Shown here: positions 35,824-43,601 of the stretch, piece after piece
Numbering within the stretch: the stretch's first letter is position 1
Layout: the number at the start of each line of letters is the position of its first letter
From: JAKFYM01 sp964416595
Lineage (GTDB): Bacteria; Bdellovibrionota; UBA1018; CAIPTA01
DNA length: 64,000 nucleotides
NCBI GenBank assembly: GCA_964416595.1
Contig: CAYQES010000008.1
Location: forward strand, 1 to 64,000
Direction of reading: 5' to 3'
Translations under genes and position numbers: made by a program
The notes under the pieces: generated by a model
Told to the model about the DNA's origin: nothing
Databases searched by the model: none
The model's input: the letters and a program-made list of their open reading frames with translations, nothing else

Positions 35824-36636
35824 ATGAAAACAACTCTTCTAGGGTACGAAAACTATAAAACATATTTATTAGACCGCTTAAACGCCAAAGAAGGCCTAGG
35901 AAAGGGAGCGCGATCCAGGCTATGCGAGGCCATGCGTTGCCAAGGAGCCTATTTATCCCAAGTACTCAAAGGATCCGCTCACCTGAGCCCAGAGCAAGCC
36001 GATGCGGCAAATCGCTTCTTGGGTCACACTGAAGAAGAGAGCGAATATTTTCTTCTTCTACTGCAATATGCCCGGGCAGGCACGGATAACTACCGCGCCT
36101 TTGTACAAAGGCTTTTGCAGAAATTCAAAAAAAGACGAGCCTATCTCAAAGAGCGACTCGAACCGCAAGACAAAGAACTGAGCTTAGAACAAAAAATCCG
36201 CTACTATTCCGCCTGGTACTACGCCGCCATCCATATTTTCACCACGATCCCTGGGGCAGGAAAAATAGATATTATCCATAAACGCTTAGGGCTTGAACCT
36301 GTACTGGTGGCAAAGGTTTTGGAATTCCTCTTATCTTGCGGGCTCGTAGTAAAAAAGAAAGAAATTTTTGAGGCCTCAGTGAAGCGCCTCCATATGGATC
36401 ATGATTCGGATTTGGCCATTGGCAGCCACAGCAGCTGGCGCCTGCGCAGCATGCAATCTTTGAGTGGTGGGCAAGAAGAAGATCTCCATTATTCTTCTGC
36501 AGTCACATTGAGCAAAAAAGATGCGATCCGAATCAGGGAGCAGTTGATCGACAGCCTTGCAGTAGCAAAGGAAACGATCCGCAATTCGCCGGCGGAAGAG
36601 TTGTACTGTTTATCTTTGGATTGGTTTGCGCTTTAG
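35824..36636 (+). CDS. TIGR02147-family regulatory protein
   Basis: The 270-residue protein matches the TIGR02147 pattern: an N-terminal YENYKTYLLDRL, a helix-turn-helix-like GAYLSQVLKGSAHLSPEQA (about 38-57), a central KIRYYSAWYYAAIHIFTTIPG, and a C-terminal YCLSLDWFAL. The family is known to me from Bdellovibrio-like bacteria and Fibrobacter and is thought to regulate transcription. No Shine-Dalgarno precedes the ATG; GATAAA lies 8 nt upstream. It is divergent from the secreted-protein gene. Confidence 0.88.
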   Translation: MKTTLLGYENYKTYLLDRLNAKEGLGKGARSRLCEAMRCQGAYLSQVLKGSAHLSPEQADAANRFLGHTEEESEYFLLLLQYARAGTDNYRAFVQRLLQKFKKRRAYLKERLEPQDKELSLEQKIRYYSAWYYAAIHIFTTIPGAGKIDIIHKRLGLEPVLVAKVLEFLLSCGLVVKKKEIFEASVKRLHMDHDSDLAIGSHSSWRLRSMQSLSGGQEEDLHYSSAVTLSKKDAIRIREQLIDSLAVAKETIRNSPAEELYCLSLDWFAL

Positions 36637-36651
36637 GAATAGTATTACCCT

Positions 36652-36867
36652 ATGAACTTTTCTGTCTCCGGCCTCCTAGCCGGCCTGCTCTTTGGAGTGT
36701 TGGGCGTATATTTTTTCCGGGTGGGCCGCCGAGACGTAAAAACCGATCTTTTGGCGTACGGATTAATCCTAATGATCTATCCGTTTTTCGTGACAAACGA
36801 TTGGCTAATCTGGGGCATTGGCGCTGGCGTTACGGCGCTTTGTTTTCGTTCTATTAAGCAGCGCTAA
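36652..36867 (+). CDS. Small two-helix membrane protein
   Basis: The 71-residue protein has two hydrophobic helices (about 5-23 and 34-62) separated by a basic loop (FRVGRRDVK). It resembles a widespread family of small conserved inner-membrane proteins of unknown function. The start lies 15 nt after the regulator stop without a strong ribosome site. Confidence 0.65.
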   Translation: MNFSVSGLLAGLLFGVLGVYFFRVGRRDVKTDLLAYGLILMIYPFFVTNDWLIWGIGAGVTALCFRSIKQR

Positions 36868-36963
36868 AATATCACAATAATTTTTTACTCGTAAAAAATG
36901 AACCTCACCGTGCTCAGCGCTCAGCGCACCGAGAACTGTGAACCGGGCACTGCGAACAGATTA
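36868..36963. other. Short gene-free stretch with palindrome and CTCAGCG repeat
   Basis: This stretch holds a perfect AT-rich palindrome TTTTTTAC-TC-GTAAAAAA (36881-36898) and a tandem pair of CTCAGCG units, followed by degenerate sequence. With the rfbH remnant and the abiE promoter it forms the only gap longer than 300 nt without an intact gene (36868-37220). The palindrome is not a convincing terminator. Confidence 0.5.
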
Positions 36964-37137
36964 CTACAACATCCCCACACATCTCTCGAGCGTCTCAAGC
37001 ATATAGCGAATTCGTGGAGCATCAATACCAGGATGAACCCCGATCCAAAAAGAGCGCTTCATGATTTCATCGGTATTTTTTAGCTCTCCCACCACCCGGA
37101 AATCCACGTCTTGATAAGCGGGTTGGCGAGTTAAGTT
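36964..37137 (-). pseudogene. 3' remnant (57 codons plus stop) of a second rfbH
   Basis: Read on the minus strand this encodes NLTRQPAYQDVDFRVV and onward to LERCVGML followed by TAG. All 57 residues are identical to the C-terminus of the intact rfbH at 39840-41168. By hand count the DNA differs at about 18 of 168 positions (about 89% identity), all synonymous, and the stop codons differ (TAG against TGA). Homology ends at the Asn codon at 37137, after which the sequence is unrelated. There is no start or upstream part. The fragment was therefore a functional allele from a related lineage until truncated, not a recent local duplication. Confidence 0.9.
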
Positions 37138-37165
37138 CCTGATCTATGAACATATAAAAATATCA

Positions 37166-37213
37166 GCAAAAAGAGACATTTTTGTTGAGAAATGTCTCTT
37201 TTTGCCAAATACT
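37166..37213 (+). promoter_or_regulatory. abiE promoter with 16-bp inverted repeat (probable AbiEi operator)
   Basis: A perfect inverted repeat has arms at 37166-37181 (GCAAAAAGAGACATTT) and 37190-37205 with an 8-nt centre. TTGAGA (37185-37190) and AATACT (37208-37213), spaced by 17 nt, form a promoter whose -35 and spacer lie inside the repeat. AbiEi proteins repress their own operon by binding inverted repeats, so this is the likely operator. The ATG follows the -10 by 7 nt. Confidence 0.65.
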
Positions 37214-37220
37214 ACTGAGT

Positions 37221-37793
37221 ATGACCCGACAACAAGAATCAAAACTCAAAAAGCTTGGCCTTTTCACTCTGTCTGAGGCTAAAAAAAATGGGATAAGTCA
37301 CCAAACTCTTTCTCGTCTCGTAAAAGAATATAAAATCCTTCGCATGGGTCGCGGGATCTATCGCCACCCCAAGGCCTCCGTTAATAGAGAAATTGATTTT
37401 CAAGTGGCTTGTATGAAATTTGGCCCCGATTCCGCCGTGGGTGGCCTTTCTGCTCTTTTCTATTACAACCTTGCTGAGCAAGTTCCGCAACAAACCTGGG
37501 TGCTTGTTCCTCCAGAAAAAAAATCCCGGGAAAAAGGATTCAGGCTTATCCGTACACAAACCCCTCTTACTATCGGCATTGTTGAAGGGAATGGCTATCG
37601 TATTGTTTCTATGGAACGAGCCATCGCTGAGGGCCTAAAACTCGCCACAAAAATCGGTGAACGCACAGCCATTAAGGCGGCACGGGAAGCCATCAAGCAA
37701 AAAAAAACAACATTAAACAAGATTGGGAAAATAGCTAAAGACCTTGGCCTCGACTCTTATCTAACTAAATACTTTGAGGCCATTGTTGCATGA
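37221..37793 (+). CDS. abiEi: AbiEi-family antitoxin / autorepressor
   Basis: The 190-residue protein begins with a winged helix-turn-helix (KKLGLFTLSEAKKNGISHQT, then LVKEYKILRMGRGIY, about 8-50) and a C-terminal domain rich in Lys, as in AbiEi antitoxins of type IV toxin-antitoxin systems. The start at 37221 gives the usual family N-terminus; the frame extends 13 codons upstream into the operator. It overlaps abiEii by 4 nt (ATGA). It should repress the operon and counteract AbiEii without binding it, by analogy with characterised AbiE systems. Confidence 0.88.
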   Translation: MTRQQESKLKKLGLFTLSEAKKNGISHQTLSRLVKEYKILRMGRGIYRHPKASVNREIDFQVACMKFGPDSAVGGLSALFYYNLAEQVPQQTWVLVPPEKKSREKGFRLIRTQTPLTIGIVEGNGYRIVSMERAIAEGLKLATKIGERTAIKAAREAIKQKKTTLNKIGKIAKDLGLDSYLTKYFEAIVA

Positions 37794-38638
37794 CAAAAAA
37801 AGCCAAAGGCGAATCTATAAGACAAAAACTTAGCGTCCTTAGCGCCGAATTGGGTGTCAAATATGCTAATCTTGAAACTATATTTTTAATTGAGCGATTG
37901 GTCGCCCGGTTGGTTTCGAACAAAACTCTTAATCAGCGCCTCGTCTTTAAAGGCGGTTTTGTTGGCCTAAAAGTGTACGGATCTCCCCGTTACACCGTTG
38001 ATCTTGATGCCCTTCTAGTAAAATCCAATATTGAATCGACCCTTCAGCTGGTGAAAGAAAAAGCAGAAACAGACCTTAACGATGGTGCGTGGTTTCGCTT
38101 TGAGGATCAGGTGGACTTGGCTGCCCAAGGGGAATATGGCGGAATCCGCCATGTGTATCGAACGGGAATCGGTGAAGTCTTAAAAAATCTCAAAAAAGCC
38201 AAAATCGTCAATTTTGACTTGGGCATCGGTGACCCAATCACTCCAGGCCCACAAAACAAAGAAACGCCCATGTTATTATCCAATGGTGAAGAACTCAGTT
38301 GGTCAGTTTACCCCATTGAGACCATCATCGCAGAAAAGCTCCACGCCCTAATTTCTCATGGTGATCAAAACTCACGATCAAAAGATATCTATGATCTAGC
38401 GATTTTTCTCCCAAAAGCAAATGCCCCCATACTTCGAGAAGCCATTAAGAAGTGTTTTGAATACCGTAAGACGGATATGCCAACACGCCTCTCAAACACA
38501 CTGAAGGAAATTGATACTACAAGACTTAAGGGGGGCTGGGTAAGTGCCGTTGCATCGGTTCCAAATGCCCCATCATTTCAATCGGCCTTCAATATACTTT
38601 TCAACCAAATAGCTAAAATGGAGAAAGGTTTTGGCTAA
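37790..38638 (+). CDS. abiEii: AbiEii-family nucleotidyltransferase toxin
   Basis: The 282-residue protein has nucleotidyltransferase motif I KGGFVGLKVYGSPRYTVDLD (54-73, catalytic D71 and D73), a central Asp region FDLGIGD, and YPIETIIAEKLHAL followed by SRSKDIYDL (about 185-211), all characteristic of AbiEii/AbiGii toxins. Such toxins transfer nucleotides to tRNA or block growth reversibly and can abort phage infection. All motifs look intact. It overlaps the next gene by 8 nt. Confidence 0.92.
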   Translation: MTKKAKGESIRQKLSVLSAELGVKYANLETIFLIERLVARLVSNKTLNQRLVFKGGFVGLKVYGSPRYTVDLDALLVKSNIESTLQLVKEKAETDLNDGAWFRFEDQVDLAAQGEYGGIRHVYRTGIGEVLKNLKKAKIVNFDLGIGDPITPGPQNKETPMLLSNGEELSWSVYPIETIIAEKLHALISHGDQNSRSKDIYDLAIFLPKANAPILREAIKKCFEYRKTDMPTRLSNTLKEIDTTRLKGGWVSAVASVPNAPSFQSAFNILFNQIAKMEKGFG

Positions 38639-39359
38639 AACAAAAAAGAACGCAGCAACCACAAATAATACTTTGGTTAAGCCAAAACCTTCTGAAATGT
38701 GCCCGCCAGGGCATCATGTGGTTCTAGGGCACGAGCGCGTTTGCGAATCCGGTACGGTTACTTGGGTAGATGCCCATATCAGAAGAAATCGCGGTAAAAT
38801 CGGACCAGGCCTCCTAAAAGAGAACATGCATTTTCTTTTTTGGAACTCGAAGAAAAAATATTCTTCGTTGAAAGAAATAAAAGGATATGAGGGCAAGGGA
38901 GCAGAATATGACCAGCTCATTCAGTTCTGGCTAGATTATTGGAGATCCCAAGGGATCGAATTTCCAAACGACCTTGATCCTTTGATTATCAAAGCAATGA
39001 TCGCAGTTGAATCGACATTCAATCCACGTGCGGTTACCACATCAAAAATAAGTACTGCCTCTGGGCTTATGCAGATTACAGATCAATCACTTCGAATATT
39101 AGGTGGGTTTCCGAATAAAAATAAATGGATTGAGATGCGCAATCATCTCATTCATATCGAAAAGTTGGATAAACTTGATCCTGTTATAAGCGTCGCCATG
39201 GGGACTCGGCTTCTGGGACTGAAATGGTCGCAGATCAAAGATCCCCAAAAAAGAAATATTCGCCAGCTCATTAGAAACTATCACTCAAAAGACAAAGGAG
39301 GAGATATTTATGCGGAAAAAGTATTGCCACTCTATGAGAAATCTAAAGGGAAAAAATAG
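38631..39359 (+). CDS. Lytic-transglycosylase-like (SLT) protein without signal peptide
   Basis: The 242-residue product starts at TTG 38631, with AAAGG just upstream inside abiEii. An N-terminal Lys-rich part and a short CPPGHHVVLGHERVC segment (about 24-38) precede an SLT-type domain: MIAVESTFNPRA with the catalytic Glu near residue 126, then ASGLMQITDQSLRILGG. There is no signal peptide or lipobox, which is unusual for a peptidoglycan hydrolase and resembles domains in secreted antibacterial effectors. Its end overlaps the next gene by 50 nt. The effector reading is an inference. Confidence 0.8.
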   Translation: MAKTKKNAATTNNTLVKPKPSEMCPPGHHVVLGHERVCESGTVTWVDAHIRRNRGKIGPGLLKENMHFLFWNSKKKYSSLKEIKGYEGKGAEYDQLIQFWLDYWRSQGIEFPNDLDPLIIKAMIAVESTFNPRAVTTSKISTASGLMQITDQSLRILGGFPNKNKWIEMRNHLIHIEKLDKLDPVISVAMGTRLLGLKWSQIKDPQKRNIRQLIRNYHSKDKGGDIYAEKVLPLYEKSKGKK

Positions 39360-39810
39360 CCTCTTGGTTTTTTTGTTTGGTATATTGTTCTGTTCGATAG
39401 TTCGTGCAGATCCTCCTATCGAGGATTTGAGTCGAACATTCCTACAGTTGAGTAATGGAACATGGTTGCAATTAAGGAAGGGCGACTGGGACAAAAACTA
39501 TGACACAGTAGAATTTATTTATGGGCGAGGCCGGGGTGATGAGAAAAAAAAGAATATCATTTGGTCTAAAATTTATGAAACAGATGATGATCGAGCTTGG
39601 AACTATGCCTACTTTCTTCGTTTAAAGCGCGGGCGATTCGTCTATGATCTTGACGGCGATGGCAATAAGGAAGTTGGCGTTGCGACTTACGATATGGGAA
39701 ATAATATGATCCGACAAATTCTGATTTTTTCCATTCAAAAGGACAAGGTCATTTTTGTTCGTGAACACGGGCCGTACAATATTGCGGCTGACGAGCCCGT
39801 ATTTAAATGA
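39310..39810 (+). CDS. Small secreted protein, possible immunity partner of the SLT protein
   Basis: The 166-residue protein has a signal peptide (core SLLVFLFGILFCSIV, cleavage near RA-DPP) and a beta-rich domain with a calcium-loop-like DLDGDGNKEVG (about 116-126). An AAGGAGGAG ribosome site lies 7 nt before the ATG at 39310, so the start 50 nt inside the upstream gene is well supported. Tight overlap with a peptidoglycan-cleaving protein gene and periplasmic export suggest an immunity function, but no family was recognised. Confidence 0.72.
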   Translation: MRKKYCHSMRNLKGKNSLLVFLFGILFCSIVRADPPIEDLSRTFLQLSNGTWLQLRKGDWDKNYDTVEFIYGRGRGDEKKKNIIWSKIYETDDDRAWNYAYFLRLKRGRFVYDLDGDGNKEVGVATYDMGNNMIRQILIFSIQKDKVIFVREHGPYNIAADEPVFK

Positions 39811-39839
39811 TTTCTCCACAGATCTCAACCACACTTCAA

Positions 39840-41168
39840 TCAGAGCATCCCCACACAGCGCTCGAGGGTCTCTAGCATATACCGGATCCGGGGCGCATCA
39901 ATACCAGGATGCACGCCGATCCAAAAGGAGCGCTTCATGATTTCGTCGGTATTTTTGAGCTCTCCCACCACCCGGAAATCCACATCCTGGTAAGCGGGTT
40001 GGCGAGTTAAATTTCCGGCGAACAATAAACGAGTTCCAACTTTATTTTCTTCCAGAGCGGCCACAAGTTTTTCCCGGTTAATGCCTTCGGCCACATGCAC
40101 GGGAAAACCGAACCAAGAAGGATTGGTGCCCGGGGTAGGTTCCACGGGAATCAAACGTTCGCGCAATTTGGGAGAAGTTTTCACGCCCTCATAGAGCGCC
40201 CGCCAATTGGCCCGGCGGGTTTCGATAAAACCTTGGGCTTTTTTTAATTGCGAGAGCCCTAAAGCCGCCTGCATATCCGTGGCTTTCAAATTATAGCCCA
40301 CGTTGGAGTAAGTGTATTTATGATCGTAGCCATCAGGCAAAGTGCCGAGCTGCCAGCCAAAGCGTTTGTTGCAGGTGTTATCTTTTCCGGGCTCGCACCA
40401 ACAATCCCGGCCCCAATCCCGCATGCTCTCGGCCACTTTCCGCAAACGTCCATCTTTCGACATCACCGCTCCACCTTCACCCGTGGTGATGTGGTGGGCA
40501 GGGTAAAAACTCAAAGTGGAGAAATCCCCAAAAGATCCCGCAGGAGCCGGGCCTTGGTCCGTGATGATTTGCGCGCCCAAAGCGTCACAGCAATCCTCGA
40601 TCAAATACAAATTTTCTTTGGCGCACCACTCGGCGATTTTATCCGCGCGGTAGGGATTGCCCAAGGTATGGGCGATAACCACTGCCTTGGTTTTTCCGGG
40701 GATAAAAGCTTCCTGCACCATCTCGAGGGTGGCATCCATGGTGGAGAATTCCACGTCCACAAAAACGGGTTTTAAACCCGTTTGCACGAGGGGATTCACG
40801 GTGGTGGGAAAACCCGCAGCCACGGTGATCACTTCGTCGCCCGCTTTTAAACGGGACTTTTTCATGGTTTCCATCATGGGCGCCGTAAGGGCCGAAATGG
40901 CCACGAGGTTTGCAGAGGATCCGCTATTCACGAGAAGCGCATTGGCCTTTCGATTCATCCATTTCGGAAGCTCGGCCTCAAAATCGCGAGCAAAACGCCC
41001 GGCCGTGAGCCAAAGATCCAGGGAAGAATCTACGAGACTCGCGAGATCCTCTTCGTCCATCACCTTCCCGCTGGGGGGAATATAGGTGGTTCCTGGCACG
41101 AAGGGTTTCGGTTGAAAATTGGCGCGAAAATAGGCGCGGGCGGCACTTAAAACGTCTTCACGATTCAT
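39840..41168 (-). CDS. rfbH: RfbH: CDP-4-keto-6-deoxyglucose 3-dehydrase (E1)
   Basis: The 442-residue enzyme is an aminotransferase-fold PMP enzyme in which the PLP lysine is replaced by His (SFYPAHHITTGEGG, H226), the hallmark of RfbH/E1. The [2Fe-2S] cysteines are visible as C256, C258 and C266 (DCWCEPGKDNTC) with C193/C194. It removes the C3 hydroxyl of CDP-4-keto-6-deoxyglucose, leading to paratose, abequose, tyvelose or ascarylose. The reductase partner (E3) is not in the window. The dehydrogenase and epimerase genes lie upstream on the same strand. A truncated second copy is found at 36964. Confidence 0.95.
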   Translation of the reverse strand: MNREDVLSAARAYFRANFQPKPFVPGTTYIPPSGKVMDEEDLASLVDSSLDLWLTAGRFARDFEAELPKWMNRKANALLVNSGSSANLVAISALTAPMMETMKKSRLKAGDEVITVAAGFPTTVNPLVQTGLKPVFVDVEFSTMDATLEMVQEAFIPGKTKAVVIAHTLGNPYRADKIAEWCAKENLYLIEDCCDALGAQIITDQGPAPAGSFGDFSTLSFYPAHHITTGEGGAVMSKDGRLRKVAESMRDWGRDCWCEPGKDNTCNKRFGWQLGTLPDGYDHKYTYSNVGYNLKATDMQAALGLSQLKKAQGFIETRRANWRALYEGVKTSPKLRERLIPVEPTPGTNPSWFGFPVHVAEGINREKLVAALEENKVGTRLLFAGNLTRQPAYQDVDFRVVGELKNTDEIMKRSFWIGVHPGIDAPRIRYMLETLERCVGML

Positions 41169-41219
41169 ATGGAATTCTTATACACGAAACCCTGGCGGGG
41201 CGGTAGTTGCCCCATGCCA

Positions 41220-42227
41220 TCACACCCCGTAATAGGAGCGGTACCACTGCACAAAACGCCTTACGCCCTCTTTTACGGGGGTGGCCGGGCGGAAACCCAC
41301 GTCTTGCTCAAGGTCCGAAACGTCCGCATAGGTGGCGGGCACATCGCCTGCCTGCAGGGGCAGGAAGTTTTTTTGGGCTTTTTTACCCACGGCTTCCTCG
41401 ATGGCGGAGATGAAATCCATGAGCTCCACGGGATCGTTATTGCCGATATTGTAGAGTCGATAAGGTGCGGAGCTCGAGGCCGGATCGGGCTCATTGGAAT
41501 CCCACTGGCTATTCGGCTGGGCAACTTTATCTAAAGCCCGCACCACGCCCTCCACGATATCGCTCACGAAGGTAAAATCCCGGCGCATTTTACCCTGGTT
41601 AAACACATCGATGGGCTTACCCTCGAGGATCGCCTTGGTGAAAAGAAAGAGCGCCATATCGGGCCGGCCCCAAGGCCCATACACAGTGAAAAACCGCAGG
41701 CCCGTAACCGGCATTCGGTAGAGATGAGAATACGTATGGGCCATGAGCTCGTTAGCTTTTTTCGTGGCCGCATAGAGCGAGAGCGGATGATCCACATTTT
41801 GGTGCACGGAAAAAGGCATAGCTGTGTTCATGCCGTACACAGAAGAAGTGGAGGCGTAGACCAAATGCTCCACCTTATGGTGCCGGCAGCCTTCGAGAAT
41901 GTGCAAAAAACCGGTCACGTTGCTGTCCACATACACATGGGGATTTTGGATCGAATAGCGCACACCGGCTTGAGCCGCGAGATGCGCCACCCGCTGGGGT
42001 TTTTCTTGGGCGAAAAGCTTTTCCACACCCTCCCGATCAGCCAAATCCATGCGGTAGAAACGGAAATTTTTCTGACCCTGCAACATCTTGAGACGGGCTT
42101 CTTTTAAACTCACGTCGTAATAATCGTTGAGGTTATCGAGGCCAATCACCTCATCTCCCCGGGCGAGCAATGCCTGGGAAAGATGAAAGCCAATAAATCC
42201 TGCGGCGCCCGTAACAAGAATTTTCAT
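41220..42227 (-). CDS. UDP-glucuronate 4-epimerase-like SDR enzyme
   Basis: The 335-residue SDR protein has the NAD motif VTGAAGFIGFHLS, the subgroup-typical LDNLNDYYDVSLKEARL (near 35-51), STSSVYG and the catalytic YAATK. These match UDP-glucuronate epimerases that produce UDP-galacturonate. I start at 42227, where ATGA overlaps the upstream dehydrogenase stop; three more codons are possible. It acts with the dehydrogenase to supply uronic acid units. Confidence 0.9.
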   Translation of the reverse strand: MKILVTGAAGFIGFHLSQALLARGDEVIGLDNLNDYYDVSLKEARLKMLQGQKNFRFYRMDLADREGVEKLFAQEKPQRVAHLAAQAGVRYSIQNPHVYVDSNVTGFLHILEGCRHHKVEHLVYASTSSVYGMNTAMPFSVHQNVDHPLSLYAATKKANELMAHTYSHLYRMPVTGLRFFTVYGPWGRPDMALFLFTKAILEGKPIDVFNQGKMRRDFTFVSDIVEGVVRALDKVAQPNSQWDSNEPDPASSSAPYRLYNIGNNDPVELMDFISAIEEAVGKKAQKNFLPLQAGDVPATYADVSDLEQDVGFRPATPVKEGVRRFVQWYRSYYGV

Positions 42228-43510
42228 AGACGCCACACTTCCAGCCCGAGTTTTTTCAACTGGGCCCGGTCAAAAGTAGATTTGATGTCGATAAACGGAG
42301 CGCCATGACTCGTACGCCGGGAAAGCTCAGTGAGGTCTAAGCCTAAAACTTCCTTATGGGGAACGGCGGCGATCACGGCTTCGTATTTCGAGTGTGCCCG
42401 CCAATCGATGAGCTCAATGCCATACTCATGCTTGGCTTCGGCGGCGCTCGCGATGGGATCCCAAACATGCACATCGGCGCCGTAGCTTTGCAGTTCCCGG
42501 ATCATATCCACCACCTTGGAGTTCCGTAGATCCGAGCAATTTTCTTTGAACGTGATCCCAAGCACCAGCACGGGCGCGTTCTTCACGTTACGCCCCGTGG
42601 ATATCATTTTTTTCACGGTCTGCTCGGCCACGTAGAAACCCATGCCGTCGTTGATCCTGCGGCCCGCCAAAATCACCTGGGGGTGGTAGCCTAAGATTTC
42701 CGCTTTGTGGGTGAGGTAATAGGGATCCACGCCGATGCAATGGCCGCCCACCAAGCCCGGTTTGAAAGGAAGGAAATTCCACTTAGTGCCAGCGGCTTTT
42801 AACACATCCGCCGTATCAATCCCCATTTTGTGGAAAATGATCGAAAGCTCATTCATCAAAGCGATGTTCAAATCCCGCTGGGTGTTTTCAATCACCTTGG
42901 CGGCTTCAGCCACCTTGATGCTCGCGGCCCTGTGCACACCCGCTTCCACCACTTGTTCGTAGAGCCAAGCTACTTGCTCGAGGGTTTTTTCATCCTGACC
43001 CGCCACCACCTTAATGATTCTCTCGAGGGTGTGCTCTTTATCCCCCGGGTTGATCCGCTCAGGAGAATAGCCCACTTGGAAATCCGGCCCACACTTTAAG
43101 CCCGATTCCCGCTCGAGGATCGGTACGCAATACTCCTCCGTTACGCCGGGATAAACGGTGGATTCATAGATCACGATCGCGCCTTTTTTTAGGTTCTGGC
43201 CCACTGTAGTGCTGGCTTTTTCTAGGGGCGTTAGATCCGGGCGATTGGCATTGTCGATCGGCGTGGGCACGGCCACCACAATGAAATCCGCTTGCTTCAA
43301 GGCTTTGGGATCCGTGGTGTATTCGATCTGGTTGGCGGCCGTGAATGCCTCTCCTGGCATTTCACCCGAGGGATCGTTACCCGCTTGATAGGCCCGCACT
43401 TTGGTTTGGGAAAGATCAAATCCAATGGTTTTTAATTTGCGACCAAAGCCCAAGGCCAGTGGCAAGCCCACATAACCCAGACCTAAAACTGCCACCGTTT
43501 TTTGAGCCAC
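42224..43510 (-). CDS. UDP-sugar 6-dehydrogenase (TviB/WbpO-like)
   Basis: The 428-residue protein has an N-terminal VLGLGYVGLPLAL NAD motif, VAVPTPID, ESTVYPGVTEE, a central PFKPGLVGGHCIGVDPYYL with the catalytic Cys (near 257), and a C-terminal UDP-binding domain. It performs a four-electron oxidation of a UDP-hexose or UDP-N-acetylhexosamine to the uronic acid; TviB/WbpO-type (UDP-GalNAc or UDP-GlcNAc) is most likely, UDP-glucose possible. The start is GTG with GAGG 5 nt upstream. It heads the minus-strand dehydrogenase-epimerase-rfbH unit. Confidence 0.92.
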   Translation of the reverse strand: MAQKTVAVLGLGYVGLPLALGFGRKLKTIGFDLSQTKVRAYQAGNDPSGEMPGEAFTAANQIEYTTDPKALKQADFIVVAVPTPIDNANRPDLTPLEKASTTVGQNLKKGAIVIYESTVYPGVTEEYCVPILERESGLKCGPDFQVGYSPERINPGDKEHTLERIIKVVAGQDEKTLEQVAWLYEQVVEAGVHRAASIKVAEAAKVIENTQRDLNIALMNELSIIFHKMGIDTADVLKAAGTKWNFLPFKPGLVGGHCIGVDPYYLTHKAEILGYHPQVILAGRRINDGMGFYVAEQTVKKMISTGRNVKNAPVLVLGITFKENCSDLRNSKVVDMIRELQSYGADVHVWDPIASAAEAKHEYGIELIDWRAHSKYEAVIAAVPHKEVLGLDLTELSRRTSHGAPFIDIKSTFDRAQLKKLGLEVWRL

Positions 43511-43601
43511 TTAGCCTCACTTTTCTTATAAAGACGCCCCGCAACAAAATCGGGGATTTCCCTTGGATTACCCCATGATACGCCAGAACGCATCAAAATA
43601 T

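Noticed and set aside
36881..36898. Palindrome TTTTTTAC-TC-GTAAAAAA as a Rho-independent terminator
   Set aside because: The stem is almost all A/T and the loop would be only two bases; no GC-rich stem followed by a T run.
36898..37083. 61-codon plus-strand frame
   Set aside because: It is antisense to the rfbH remnant and reads its reverse complement; the remnant explains the sequence.
40320..40775. 151-codon frame antisense to rfbH
   Set aside because: Opposite strand of a fully conserved enzyme; shadow frame.
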